A stretch of 64,000 nt of DNA from Caballeronia arvi (GTDB lineage: Bacteria; Pseudomonadota; Gammaproteobacteria; Burkholderiales; Burkholderiaceae): NCBI RefSeq assembly GCF_001544695.2, contig NZ_FCOM02000016.1, positions 1 through 64,000 on the forward strand, read 5' to 3'. The translations under genes and the position numbers were made by a program. Below are positions 42,295 through 52,790 of the stretch, in pieces (position 1 is the first letter of the stretch; every line of letters begins with the position of its first letter). The notes beneath the pieces were generated by a model. It saw only the letters and a list, made by a program, of their open reading frames with translations, did no database searches and had not been told where the DNA came from.

Positions 42295-42984
42295 ATGAGC
42301 GAAATCATCGCAGGCATCAGGATTCCCGACAGTCAGATGGCGCGCGAAGCCACGCAACTCGTGCGCGACACCGAGCCCGACCTGCTCTATCACCATTCGC
42401 GCCGCGTGTTCCTGTTCGGCGCGCTCGCGGGCGAGCGCAAGCAATTGCAGTACGACCCGGAGCTGCTTTACATCGGCGCGATGTTCCATGACATGGGCCT
42501 CACCGAAGCGTATAGCAGCGCGCAAGATCGCTTCGAGGTCGATGGCGCGAACGCCGCGCGCGATTTCCTGCACCAGCATGGCATCGGCGAATACGAGATC
42601 GAACAGGTGTGGGACGCGATCGCACTGCATACGACGCCCGGCATTCCGCAGTACAAGAAGCCGGTGGTCGCGCTCGTCACGGCGGGCGTCGAGATGGACG
42701 TGCTCGGTCTTGCCTACGACGAGTTCAGCGCGGACCAGCGTCGTCTCGTCGTCGCGGCGCATCCGCGCGAGACGAACTTCAAGGAGAGCATCATCGATGC
42801 GTTCGCCAAAGGCACGATCAACAAGCCCTTGTCGACGTTCGGCAACGTCAAGGCCGACGTGCTCGCGCTGGAGGACCCGAACTACAGGCGGCTGAATTTT
42901 TGCAGCATCATTCTGGGCTCGGCGTGGAACGATCAGCCTCACGATCATTCGGCGTGCCGCAATCCGGCGCATCATCACGCGTGA
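42295..42984 (+). CDS. HD-domain phosphohydrolase-like protein
   Basis: A 229-residue protein with metal-site residues of an HD hydrolase: YHHSRRVFLFGAL, LLYIGAMFHDMGLTEAY (the HD pair), and IALHTTPGI downstream. It resembles the cyanamide-hydratase-like HD proteins of bacteria and fungi, a similarity noted by pattern only. AAGGAG lies about nine bases before the ATG. It is divergent from a GlxA-type regulator, the typical layout of a regulator and its target. Confidence 0.85.
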   Translation: MSEIIAGIRIPDSQMAREATQLVRDTEPDLLYHHSRRVFLFGALAGERKQLQYDPELLYIGAMFHDMGLTEAYSSAQDRFEVDGANAARDFLHQHGIGEYEIEQVWDAIALHTTPGIPQYKKPVVALVTAGVEMDVLGLAYDEFSADQRRLVVAAHPRETNFKESIIDAFAKGTINKPLSTFGNVKADVLALEDPNYRRLNFCSIILGSAWNDQPHDHSACRNPAHHHA

Positions 42985-42985
42985 T

Positions 42986-43696
42986 TCAGCGGCAGACGCG
43001 ATACGGTCCCATATCGACGTGAAAGTGCGTCTTGTGCAACACGTTGTAATCGGGGCCGAGCGTCGTGTCGAACGATTGACATGCGCCTTCGTGAACGCGC
43101 CGCAGGAATTGTCCATCGAGCGATGACGCATCGTCCCAGCGCGCGAGCGTGATGCGGCGTCCGTCGTCGAGCACGAAGCCCGTCAGGTCGATGGCGTTCG
43201 CGCTCGCGTGCTGGCTCAGCGCCGCGTCCTGCTGATGATTGACGTTGCGGCACGCATAGCTGCCCACGTGCTCGATACGCGCGACGCGTTCGCCGTATGT
43301 CTCGAGCGCCGCCGTCTGAAGATACTGATGCTCGAAATACGCGATGCCGAGCGCGAGCGGACACGTCGCGAGAAACGGCGAACTGAAGCGCAGGTCTTCC
43401 GACTGCGTGATGCGCATCACGCCCTTCAACTCGCAGCCGCCCGGCCCGGTTGCATCGGCCATTGCGCGATAGACGAGGCCGGAACGCGCGAGCGCGGCAT
43501 CGCAGAGTTGCGGGTCGTGCATCGTGCGCCAGAGTTTGAAGCGCGTGAGCGGACCTTGCGGCGCGCGCACATCGAGCGGCGCGAACGGGTCGTAGCGTTC
43601 GGGCAGCGCGATGCGCCTGGAATACACCGCATAGCCGAAAGCGATTGCGCCGATGAGCGCGGCGAGCAACAGCCACGCGATGACGCGTGCGAACAC
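42986..43696 (-). CDS. Extensin-like (peptidase-fold) membrane-anchored protein
   Basis: A 236-residue protein with one N-terminal membrane segment (VIAWLLLAALIGAIAFGYAVY) and a C-terminal extensin-like domain of about 180 residues. Recognisable are GGCELKGVMRI, HASANAIDLTGFVLDDGRRI and HKTHFHVDMGP, with the His/Asp pattern of LAS-type zinc peptidases. A cell-wall role is plausible. The GTG at 43696 has no clear Shine-Dalgarno. It lies seven bases after the FNR stop on the same strand, so they are probably cotranscribed. Confidence 0.85.
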   Translation of the reverse strand: MFARVIAWLLLAALIGAIAFGYAVYSRRIALPERYDPFAPLDVRAPQGPLTRFKLWRTMHDPQLCDAALARSGLVYRAMADATGPGGCELKGVMRITQSEDLRFSSPFLATCPLALGIAYFEHQYLQTAALETYGERVARIEHVGSYACRNVNHQQDAALSQHASANAIDLTGFVLDDGRRITLARWDDASSLDGQFLRRVHEGACQSFDTTLGPDYNVLHKTHFHVDMGPYRVCR

Positions 43697-43702
43697 GCCG
43701 GG

Positions 43703-44758
43703 TTATGCGCTATCGGCCGCGTGCGCGGCGTTCACGCGCTCGGCGAGCTTTGCGTCGTAGCTCGAATGCACGTGCACGCGCTTTTTCTCGGGATAGGCGT
43801 ACGAATATGCCTTGCGCAATGCGAGCGATGCTTCGTGAAAGCCCGACAAGATGAGCTTCTGCTTGTTCGGATAGTTGGCGATATCGCCGACCGCAAAAAT
43901 GCCGGGCCGCGACGATTCATAGTTCGACGTATCCACTTCGATGCGTCCGCCGCGCACATCGAGATTCCATGTCGCGATCGGTCCGAGCTCGGAGACCAGA
44001 CCGTAGAGCGCGACGATGTCGTCCACGGGAATATCGCTCGCGCCTTCGATCTGTTTGATGCGCGCGCCGCGCAGCGTGCCATCGGACGCATCGAGCGATT
44101 CGATCATCCCGACGACGAAATCCATCTCGCCGGCATCGACTGCGCGCTTCATCATCGCGACGGAGTTGGCCGCTGCCGAGAAACCGCTGCGCCGATGCAC
44201 GAGCGTGAGCTTCTTCGCGATGTCCTTCAACGCGAGCGCCCAGTCGAGCGCCGAATCGCCGCCGCCCGCGACGATGATTTCCTTGCCGGCGAAATCCGCC
44301 GCGCGCGAGACGCTGTAGTGCACGTGTTTGTCTTCGAGCGCGGCCGCTTCGGGCAATTGCAGACGCTGCGGCACGAAGGCGCCGTTGCCCGCGGCGATGA
44401 GAATCGCGGCGGCATCGAAGGTCATGCCGTTTTCGGTTTCGATCGTCCAGCGATGATCGTCTTCGCGCTGCGTGACGGACCGCACGCGCTGATCGAGATG
44501 GATGGGCACGTCGAAGGGACGGATCTGTTCGAGCAGACGATCGACGAGCTCGCGCGCGGTGCAGGATGGGATCGCGGGGATATCGTAGATGGGCTTGTCG
44601 GGATAGAGCTCGATGCACTGCCCGCCGATGCGCCCGAGCGTATCGACGATCTGGCACGTGAGGCCGATCACGCCGGCTTCGAAGGCGGCGAATAGCCCTA
44701 CGGGGCCTGCGCCTATGATCAATACGTCGGTTTTTATCGCTTCGCGTTGCGGTTCCAT
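43703..44758 (-). CDS. Ferredoxin/flavodoxin-NADP+ reductase (thioredoxin-reductase-like type)
   Basis: A 351-residue FAD enzyme of the TrxR-like FNR class. FAD-binding VLIIGAGPVGLFAAFEAG, the GRIGGQCIELYPDKPIYDIP block typical of this class, the NADPH site IIVAGGGDSALDWAL and the C-terminal GIFAVGDIANYPNKQKLI are present. The redox-active CxxC of thioredoxin reductases is missing, as expected for FNR. It transfers electrons between NADPH and ferredoxin or flavodoxin in the cytoplasm. The complete repeat element lies upstream. Confidence 0.93.
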   Translation of the reverse strand: MEPQREAIKTDVLIIGAGPVGLFAAFEAGVIGLTCQIVDTLGRIGGQCIELYPDKPIYDIPAIPSCTARELVDRLLEQIRPFDVPIHLDQRVRSVTQREDDHRWTIETENGMTFDAAAILIAAGNGAFVPQRLQLPEAAALEDKHVHYSVSRAADFAGKEIIVAGGGDSALDWALALKDIAKKLTLVHRRSGFSAAANSVAMMKRAVDAGEMDFVVGMIESLDASDGTLRGARIKQIEGASDIPVDDIVALYGLVSELGPIATWNLDVRGGRIEVDTSNYESSRPGIFAVGDIANYPNKQKLILSGFHEASLALRKAYSYAYPEKKRVHVHSSYDAKLAERVNAAHAADSA

Positions 44759-44904
44759 TTCGGGGCTCGTTTTGCGGTTCGTTGCGTTTTCAGCATTCTT
44801 CGGGCCACGATACAGAAAGCGCCTTGATGGGGCAACGAAGCCCCTTTTGGCTTAGCGGCGATTGCGCGATCGCCTGGACGGCGGCGATGGCATCGATGGT
44901 TTGC

Positions 44905-45590
44905 TTTTCGCCGGATCCCGTTTTCGTGTTGGTCTGTTAGCGTTGCCCCTCCCCGGGGCGGGGGTAACTTTCTTTGCTGCTGCAAAGAAAGTCACCAAAG
45001 AAAGCAGCTTTTCCCAGCCTGAGCACTTCACACCGGCCGCGGCACAGGCGATCGACCTAATGGCCCCCAGAGTAGCGAGTGCCATCTTAGGTCCCACCGG
45101 GCTTGGATCGCGCACGGTCTGACAAGCCATAAGATCAAGCAAACTGGTTCAGCACGAAAGAGTTCCGGCACAGCGCTGCGCGCTGGCGCCAGGTACGCAA
45201 GGGAAAGCAACTTATGCACGTGCAGTGAGATAGAGACTTAAACAAAGAAGCACGCGCAGACCCGATTGACCGGTCGGCCGCGAAGCGGGCCGGAGCTATT
45301 GGTGCTGAACCAGTCAGTAGTGCGGCACGACGAGACAGACCGTGCGCGATCCAAGCCCGATAAGACCTTCGAGGGCACTCGCTACTCCGGGGGCCATTAG
45401 ACCAATCGCCTGTGCCGCGGCCGGCATGAAGTGCTTAGGCTGGGGATAGCTGTTTCTTTGGTTACTTTCTTTGCGTCGACCAGAGTTGGCGCTTTAGCGC
45501 TTACTCTGGTCCCGAGCAAAGAAAGTGACTGCCGCCCCGCATAGGGGCAGTGCCAATAGACCAACGCGAATACGGGATCCGGCAACCACA
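44905..45590. repeat. Large imperfect inverted-repeat intergenic element, copy 2 (complete)
   Basis: A near-700-base imperfect palindrome. The outer ends GCCGGATCCCG (about 44910) and CGGGATCCGGC (about 45575) are inverted copies. Inward follow a GC mini-hairpin, the ACTTTCTTTGC/GCAAAGAAAGT hairpin (44967-44992), and a 130-base arm (44993-45122) matched in reverse at about 45336-45470. The middle holds GGTTCAG near 45146 and CTGAACC near 45305, a GACCGGTCGGCCGCGAAGCG block shared in inverted form with copy 1, and about 90 bases unique to this copy. It has no convincing coding potential. It ends about ten bases from the stop of the membrane-anchored cytochrome c gene, the same spacing as copy 1 has to its neighbour. 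Confidence 0.85.
45479..45510. repeat. Extra hairpin inserted inside the right arm of repeat element 2
   Basis: ACCAGAGT (45479-45486) pairs perfectly with ACTCTGGT (45503-45510), enclosing a GCGC/GCGC inner stem. Copy 1 has only AGCA at the matching position, so this copy gained a hairpin in the loop of the ACTTTCTTTGC/GCAAAGAAAGT stem. Confidence 0.75.
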
Positions 45591-45596
45591 ACAAAA

Positions 45597-46402
45597 TCAC
45601 TTCCCCGCATTCAACTCCCGTGCGTAATACATCGCCGCCGCATCGATCTCCTCAGCAGTCATATTCCGCGCAACATTGCGCATGACCTCATTGATATCGT
45701 TAGTCCGTGTCCCGTTGGCAAACGCGACCAACTGCGCCTTAGTATAGGAAGCCGGCAATCCATCGAGCCAGGGGCTGCCAGCCTTGTTATCGATGCCACC
45801 ATGACACGCCGCACACGGCGCGATATTGCGCATCGGCGCACCATGCGCGACGATCGGCGGCGCGAGCGAATCGCTCACCTTGCGCTGCGCCGGCGGCCTC
45901 GGCAGGCTCGCATAGTAAGCAGCCAAATCCCGCATATCCTGATCCGAAAGATTCATCGCCATCGGCGACATCACCGCATTGCTCCGCGCGCCCTTCTGAA
46001 AATCGATCAGTTGCTTGTAGATCACCGACGCATATTGCCCCGCGAGATTCGGCGAGTTGGCCTCGCTCATGCCGCGCTCGCCATGACACATCGTGCAGCG
46101 CAAGGCCAGCGTCGCGCCGCGCCCGATCGAATTCGCACTCACATCGACGAGCAGTTGCGGCGTGACTTCGACGCTCGTGAGCTTCACCCTCGGCGCCATG
46201 ATCGAATCCTCACCCGCGTACCAGCTTCGCGGCACGCCGGCCGCGCTGCAGATCGCGTTCCAGATGCCCGTGAACTGCGCATCGCGATGCACCGAAGGCA
46301 GCCACACGAAGCCGATCAAAATCGATATCACCGCAATCGCGATCGTGCCGAGTACGCTGACCGTGAACCAGCGGTTGCGAAACGTGAAGAGGCGTTCGTC
46401 GC

Positions 46403-46406
<4 letters not shown>
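45597..46406 (-). CDS. Membrane-anchored di-heme cytochrome c
   Basis: A 269-residue cytochrome with one N-terminal anchor (WFTVSVLGTIAIAVISILIGFVWLP) and two CxxCH heme sites, CTMCHGE and CAACHGG, in tandem cytochrome-c domains facing the periplasm. It is the last gene of the oxidase operon, and its ATG overlaps the subunit I stop (ATGA). It probably feeds electrons to, or is a subunit of, the B-type oxidase. Confidence 0.9.
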
Positions 46407-48017
<1,611 letters not shown>

Positions 48018-48028
<11 letters not shown>

Positions 48029-48584
48029 AGGACACTCTCCGCGAATTGGCCGGCAGCTTGTCGGCCATCTGCATGAATTCGGCGCGATCGACCACCTTCA
48101 CGTGCGCCCACATGTTCTGATGCCCGGTGCCGCAGAACTCGTGACACGGCATCAGATGCTCGCCGGGCTTGCTGAAGGTCGTCTTGAAGGTCGAGACATA
48201 GCCCGGCTCCAGCATCGAATTGATGTTCGTATTGGTGATGAGAAAGCCGTGCACGACATCCGAGCTCGTCGCGCGGAACGTCACCGGCACGCCCGCCGGC
48301 ACGACGAGGCACTGCGGCGTGAACGAGTACTGCTGCGCGACGATGCGCACCGTCACCGAGCCGTCCGCCTCGGGCGCGCTGCCGAGATTGCTTTCGACGA
48401 ATTCGCCCGAAAGATGCAGTGTTTCCGGGCGCACCGTCTCGACGCGCGAAGGCGGCATCATCGCCCAGTGCAGACCGGTGTAGACGACCATCGCCACCAG
48501 CACGACGACGATCGCGAGAACGAGAATCGCCCAGCGCCGTTCGACCCTTTCGGCGACGTCGTGCGAGCTTGGATCAATGGCCAT
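48018..48584 (-). CDS. Heme-copper oxidase subunit II with CuA site
   Basis: A 188-residue subunit with a single N-terminal anchor at about residues 19-40 (AILVLAIVVVLVAMVVYTG) and a periplasmic cupredoxin domain. CuA ligands are present: His in SSDVVHGFLI and the loop CHEFCGTGHQNM. One anchor rather than two is typical of B-type oxidases. It overlaps subunit I by 11 bases and follows the small subunit IIa-like gene. Confidence 0.92.
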
Positions 48585-48611
48585 ATGCGATGCCTTAATA
48601 AACCTTGCGTA

Positions 48612-48770
48612 TCACTGGATCACGCCGCGCGGCAGGAACACGGCGAAGTAGAAGACGAACCAGATGCCGATCACGATCGCGGTCGAAATGCCCGCGAGCG
48701 CGATTGCGCCCGACGGGCCCCGCTTCACAATCTCGTCGACCTTTGCGTCTTCGTTTGGATCTTCGTTCAT
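48612..48770 (-). CDS. Small single-span protein, cytochrome oxidase subunit IIa-like
   Basis: A 52-residue ORF: an acidic start (MNEDPNEDAKVDEIVKRG), one hydrophobic helix (IALAGISTAIVIGIWFVFYFAVF) and a short tail ending LPRGVIQ. It lies in the operon between the tri-heme cytochrome gene and subunit II, exactly where B-type oxidases encode subunit IIa. It is easily missed because of its length. No strong Shine-Dalgarno is visible; coupling to the upstream gene (25 bases away) is likely. Confidence 0.8.
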   Translation of the reverse strand: MNEDPNEDAKVDEIVKRGPSGAIALAGISTAIVIGIWFVFYFAVFLPRGVIQ

Positions 48771-48795
48771 GGTGGGTCGATGCTCGAAACGATGC

Positions 48796-50058
48796 TCAAT
48801 AAAGGGGCGCCGAACGCAATTCGTTGACTTCCTTCACCGTGACCGGCGTGCCGCGATTGCCCCACGCGGTGCGGATATACGTGACGACCGCGGCGACCTC
48901 GACATCGGAAAGCGACTGCGCGAAAGGCGGCATGCCGTAAGGCTTCGGGTTCTTGAACGTGCCCGGCGGATAGCCGCCGTTCAGCACCATGCGGATCGGG
49001 TTCACGGCCGAATTCATCACGATCGACTGGTTGTTCGCGAGCGGCGGGAAATCGGGCGGTTTGCCCTGACCCTGCGCTGCGTGACATTCGGCGCATTGCG
49101 CGTCGTAGATTTTCTTGCCGAGCGGCGAGAGGCTCGTCTTCTGCTCGACGACCGCCTGGCTCGGCGGCTCGGACTTGTCGCCGGAGCGCGCGGGCAGCGC
49201 CTTCAGATAGACGGCCATTGCGCGCACGTCGTCCTCGGTCAGATATTGCAGGCTGTCGTAGACAACTTCGGCCATCGGCCCGTACACCGCGCCGCGATTG
49301 CTCACGCCCGCGTGCAAGAGTCCGACGATTTCGTCGATGCTCCAGTCACCGAGTCCCGCTTCCTTGTTCGACGTGAGCGACGGCGCGTACCAGTTCTGAA
49401 TCGGGATCAGCCCGCCTTCGAACGCCTTCGAGGTCACGTTGCCGCCGAGCGCGTTGATCGCGGTATGGCACATCGAGCAATGCCCCAGACCTTCGACGAG
49501 ATACGCGCCGCGATTCCATTCCGCCGATTGCTTCGGGTCGGGCTCGTATTCGCCCTGCTTGAAGAACAGCGAGCGCCAGCCGAGCAGTAGTTGCCGCTTG
49601 TTGAACGGAAAGCGCAGTTCATGCGGGCGGTTGGGCTGATGCACGGCCGGCGTGGACATGAGGAACGCGTAGATGGCGTCGGAGTCCGCGCGCGTCACCT
49701 TCGTATAGGACGCGAAGGGCATCGCCGGATAGAGCAGCGAGCCGTCGCGCGACTTGCCGGTGTGCATCATGGCGTAGAACTCGTCGGCGGTCCATTGGCC
49801 CAGGCCCGTCTCCTTGTCCGACGAGATGTTCGGCGTGTAGAGCGTGCCGAAGGGCGTGTCCATCGGGCGGCCGCCGCCGAAGGTCTTGCCCGCGGGCAGC
49901 GTATGGCACGCGATGCAATCGCCCGCGCGCGCGAGATATTCGCCGCGTTTGACGGTGGCCGGGTCCGCGCCCTGCGCCACGGCCTGTCCGACGGGCGCGG
50001 CGCACGCCGCCATGAAGACCGCGACGGTCAGCGCTCGGAGATGTCGAAATCGGAGCAC
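48796..50058 (-). CDS. Tri-heme cytochrome c (alcohol-dehydrogenase cytochrome subunit type)
   Basis: A 420-residue exported cytochrome. A signal peptide (LRALTVAVFMAACAAPVGQAVAQ) precedes three cytochrome domains with CIACHTL, CSMCHTA and CAECHAA and the axial Met regions typical of membrane-bound dehydrogenase cytochromes. It starts at a GTG with GGAC upstream. Position just ahead of the oxidase subunits implies an electron-entry role. Confidence 0.92.
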   Translation of the reverse strand: MLRFRHLRALTVAVFMAACAAPVGQAVAQGADPATVKRGEYLARAGDCIACHTLPAGKTFGGGRPMDTPFGTLYTPNISSDKETGLGQWTADEFYAMMHTGKSRDGSLLYPAMPFASYTKVTRADSDAIYAFLMSTPAVHQPNRPHELRFPFNKRQLLLGWRSLFFKQGEYEPDPKQSAEWNRGAYLVEGLGHCSMCHTAINALGGNVTSKAFEGGLIPIQNWYAPSLTSNKEAGLGDWSIDEIVGLLHAGVSNRGAVYGPMAEVVYDSLQYLTEDDVRAMAVYLKALPARSGDKSEPPSQAVVEQKTSLSPLGKKIYDAQCAECHAAQGQGKPPDFPPLANNQSIVMNSAVNPIRMVLNGGYPPGTFKNPKPYGMPPFAQSLSDVEVAAVVTYIRTAWGNRGTPVTVKEVNELRSAPLY

Positions 50059-50070
50059 GTCGGTCCTCGG

Positions 50071-50808
50071 TTAGTTGTGAACGCTGCCGCACGCGAGCGG
50101 CATCTTGAACGAGCCGGCGGCGACGGGTACCGGATTGGCTGGCGCCGGCAGCGACGCGAGATAGGCGGCGATCGCGGTGATGTCGCGCTCGGACAGCAGC
50201 TTCGCGACCTGCCCCATGCAATCGGGCGCGGCGGTCGAGCGCGTGCCGTAGCGCCATGCGCCGAGTTGCGCGCTGATGTAGTCACGGTGCAAGCCGAGCA
50301 GACCGGGAATCGCAGGCTCCATGCCGGTCATCGACGTCCCGTGGCAGGCCACGCACGCGGGCACCTTGCGCGACGCATCGCCCTTCGTGACGAGCGTCTT
50401 GCCGAGATCGAGCGTCTTGGCATCGACGGTGACGGCGGCGGGCGGCGGAAACGGCGGACGCTCGCCCGCGAAGTAGTCGGCGATCTGCTTCAGATACGCG
50501 TCCGGCAGATACGCGAGCAGGTAGTTCATCGGCGGATACTTGCGCCGGCCGTCACGGAACGCGAGAAGCTGGTTGTACAGATAGCCGGCGGGCTTGCCGG
50601 ACAGACGCGGGAAGTAGTCGTTGTCGGTGCCCTCGCCGTGCGCGCCGTGACAGGCCGCACAGCCCATCACGCGGGCCTGCATCGTGTCCGGCGCGCGCTC
50701 GAGGGGCGCACCGCCCGGGGCGTCCGCGGCCGACGCCGACGCCGCGATGCCGAAAAAGGCGAAGAGCGCGGACAACACGAAAGCGCTGCGCTTTGCCACG
50801 TTTCGCAC
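50071..50808 (-). CDS. Di-heme c4-type cytochrome c
   Basis: A 245-residue periplasmic cytochrome. A signal peptide (KRSAFVLSALFAFFGIAASASA) precedes two domains with CAACHGAHGEG and CVACHGTSMTG. It starts at a GTG (50808) preceded by GGGGG; the longer frame to 50892 has no signal-peptide logic. It is the first gene of the oxidase operon and ends 12 bases before the tri-heme cytochrome gene. Confidence 0.88.
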   Translation of the reverse strand: MRNVAKRSAFVLSALFAFFGIAASASAADAPGGAPLERAPDTMQARVMGCAACHGAHGEGTDNDYFPRLSGKPAGYLYNQLLAFRDGRRKYPPMNYLLAYLPDAYLKQIADYFAGERPPFPPPAAVTVDAKTLDLGKTLVTKGDASRKVPACVACHGTSMTGMEPAIPGLLGLHRDYISAQLGAWRYGTRSTAAPDCMGQVAKLLSERDITAIAAYLASLPAPANPVPVAAGSFKMPLACGSVHN

Positions 50809-51064
50809 GTAACCCCCGTTGTCGATTTGCCGTGTTCGATTTGTCGGGCGCAGGATGCGCGTCGCCCGACGCGGTTTTTCAAGGCGCTGCAATGTACTTG
50901 CTGCCGATGGGTTGCGCTTGGCTTTTCTGATCTTAGAAGAGACCGCCCGTTTTTCCCAGATTCAGAATTGTCTCAATGCGTCGCGGCGATGCGTGTGACA
51001 CATCTGATCGTTTTTTGCGCTTGAACAATGAATCGCATCTTTTTGGGATAAGCAACGGCTTTGC

Positions 51065-52621
51065 TCATTTGAGCCCGAGCCGCCTGGCGAGACGATTGAG
51101 ATTCGCGCGATCCATGCCGAGCTCGCGCGCGGCCGACGCCCAGTTCTGGTTGTGACGCTTGAGCGCGTCGAGGATCAGCGTGCGCTCGTAGGCCGTCACC
51201 GCTTCGCGGAAGTCCGCGCCCGGCGCGGGCAACGACGACGTCGAAGCGGGCGCGATCTCCGGCGTGCCCGGCGCGCCGTCGCCGGACAGCGTGAGATCGG
51301 CGGCGGTCAGCGTCAGGATGCGCGGACGCTCGCGATGCGCCGCGAGCGCCTTCAGCGCGCTGCGCCCGATCAGATGCTCCAGCTCGCGCACGTTGCCGGG
51401 CCAGCGGTACGCGAGCAGCGCGGCCTGCGCGTCGGCGGACAGACGCAGGCTCAACAGCCCGAGGCGCGAGCGATTCTCTTCGAGAAAGTAGCCTGCGAGC
51501 AGCAACACATCGCGCCCGCGCTCGCGCAGCGGCGGCACGACGAGCGGATACACCGACAGCCGATGGTAGAAATCCGCGCGAAAGCGCCCCTCGCGCACTT
51601 CCTCGGCGAGATCGCGATTGGTCGCGGCGATCAGCCGCACGTCGACCTTGTGCTCGCTGTCCGAACCGATGCGCTGCAACTGGCCGTTCTGCAGCACGCG
51701 CAGGAGCTTCGCCTGCACGGGCAGCGGCAGTTCGCCGACTTCGTCGAGAAAGAGCGTGCCGCCGTCGGCGAGTTCGAACTTGCCGCGCCGGTCCGACGAC
51801 GCGCCCGAGAACGCGCCGCGCACATGCCCGAACAGTTCGCTCTCGACGAGCGTATCGGGCAGCGCCGCGCAGTTCAGGCTGATGAGCGGCTTATCGGCGC
51901 GTGGCGACAGCGCGTGGATCTCGCTCGCGACGAGTTCCTTGCCGACGCCCGTTTCCCCGGTGACGAGCACAGTCAGCTCGCTCGACGCGACGATCGCGAT
52001 CTCTTCCTGCAAGCGGTTGTGCGGCGCGCTGCTGCCGATCATCTCGCGCCGACGCGGGCCGCTCGCCTGCCGGTACACCTCCGCGCGCTGGCGCTCCGCC
52101 TCGCTCGTGCGCGCGAGCGTATCGATGCGCTCGGCCACGCTCACGGTCGCCGCCGCGAGACTCAGAAACGCCTGCAGCGACGCCATGTCGATGCCATCGA
52201 AACGCGCGGGATCGAGCGCGTCGAGCGTGAGCAGACCCCACGCGCGCCCGTGAATGACGAGCGGGCAGCCCAGGCAATCGTGCACTTCCAGATTGCCGCT
52301 GACGCCTTTCACGAGGCCGTCGTAGGGATCGGGGAGATCGGAGCCCGCGGCAAAACGCGTCGGCTCTTCGCGGGCGAGGATGCGCGCGAATCGCGGATGT
52401 TCGCTCACGCGAAAGCGCCGGCCGAGGGTGTCGCTCGAAAGCCCGTCGATGGCGAGCGGCACGAGCGTGTCGCCGTCGAGCCGCAGAAGCGCGGTCGCGT
52501 CGCCGGGAAAGAGCGCGCGCAGCGTGTGCAGCAGACGCCGGTAACGCTCGGTATCGGGCATCGCGACCGACAGATCTTCGATCAGCGGAACGAGCGCATC
52601 CAGCAGCACTCGCGAAGTCAT
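51065..52621 (-). CDS. norR: Nitric-oxide-responsive sigma-54 activator NorR
   Basis: A 518-residue enhancer-binding protein. An N-terminal GAF domain (about residues 20-170, DALVPLIEDLSVAMPDTERYRRLL; NLEVHDCLGCPLVIHG) is the NO-iron-sensing part in NorR. The AAA+ core has GETGVGKELVA, LFLDEVGELP and GAFSGA in place of the usual GAFTGA. The Fis-type helix-turn-helix is NQNWASAARELGMDRANLNRL. The ATG at 52621 is preferred; the frame runs on to 52666, but that would place the predicted operators inside the gene. It is divergent from hmp and upstream of the oxidase operon on the same strand. Confidence 0.93.
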   Translation of the reverse strand: MTSRVLLDALVPLIEDLSVAMPDTERYRRLLHTLRALFPGDATALLRLDGDTLVPLAIDGLSSDTLGRRFRVSEHPRFARILAREEPTRFAAGSDLPDPYDGLVKGVSGNLEVHDCLGCPLVIHGRAWGLLTLDALDPARFDGIDMASLQAFLSLAAATVSVAERIDTLARTSEAERQRAEVYRQASGPRRREMIGSSAPHNRLQEEIAIVASSELTVLVTGETGVGKELVASEIHALSPRADKPLISLNCAALPDTLVESELFGHVRGAFSGASSDRRGKFELADGGTLFLDEVGELPLPVQAKLLRVLQNGQLQRIGSDSEHKVDVRLIAATNRDLAEEVREGRFRADFYHRLSVYPLVVPPLRERGRDVLLLAGYFLEENRSRLGLLSLRLSADAQAALLAYRWPGNVRELEHLIGRSALKALAAHRERPRILTLTAADLTLSGDGAPGTPEIAPASTSSLPAPGADFREAVTAYERTLILDALKRHNQNWASAARELGMDRANLNRLARRLGLK

Positions 52622-52637
52622 TGCGACTACTTCTGTA

Positions 52638-52663
52638 GTCTTTTGGACAAGAGTCGAATCGAC
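52638..52663. promoter_or_regulatory. Two candidate NorR binding sites (GT-N7-AC)
   Basis: GTCTTTTGGAC (52638-52648) and GTCGAATCGAC (52653-52663) both fit the GT-N7-AC core of NorR sites and lie 15 bases apart, 45-70 bases upstream of the -24 box of the hmp promoter. A GACTAC/GTAGTC inverted repeat at 52625-52640 overlaps the first. Confidence 0.6.
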
Positions 52664-52705
52664 CATGTTGAGTATTAAGCGATTGATTTATCGACGATTC
52701 TACTC

Positions 52706-52721
52706 TGGCACGGTTCGTGTA
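52706..52721 (+). promoter_or_regulatory. Sigma-54-like promoter for hmp
   Basis: TGGCACGGTTCGTGTA has a perfect -24 box and correct spacing, but -12 reads GTGT instead of TTGC. It lies 70 bases before the hmp start, downstream of two NorR-type sites. Activity in spite of the -12 mismatch is inferred. Confidence 0.5.
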
Positions 52722-52790
52722 TAGGAATCTGCCGAAGATTTTCGATGCGGAAGCGCCCGCTCCCGCCTTCATCACACGAGGAATCGAAAC

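Noticed and set aside
50843..50880. Hairpin GTCGGGCG/CGCCCGAC followed by a T run on the plus strand
   Set aside because: No plus-strand gene ends nearby, so it has no transcript to terminate; on the minus strand it lacks a T tract. It may be a leader structure of the oxidase operon, but nothing supports that.
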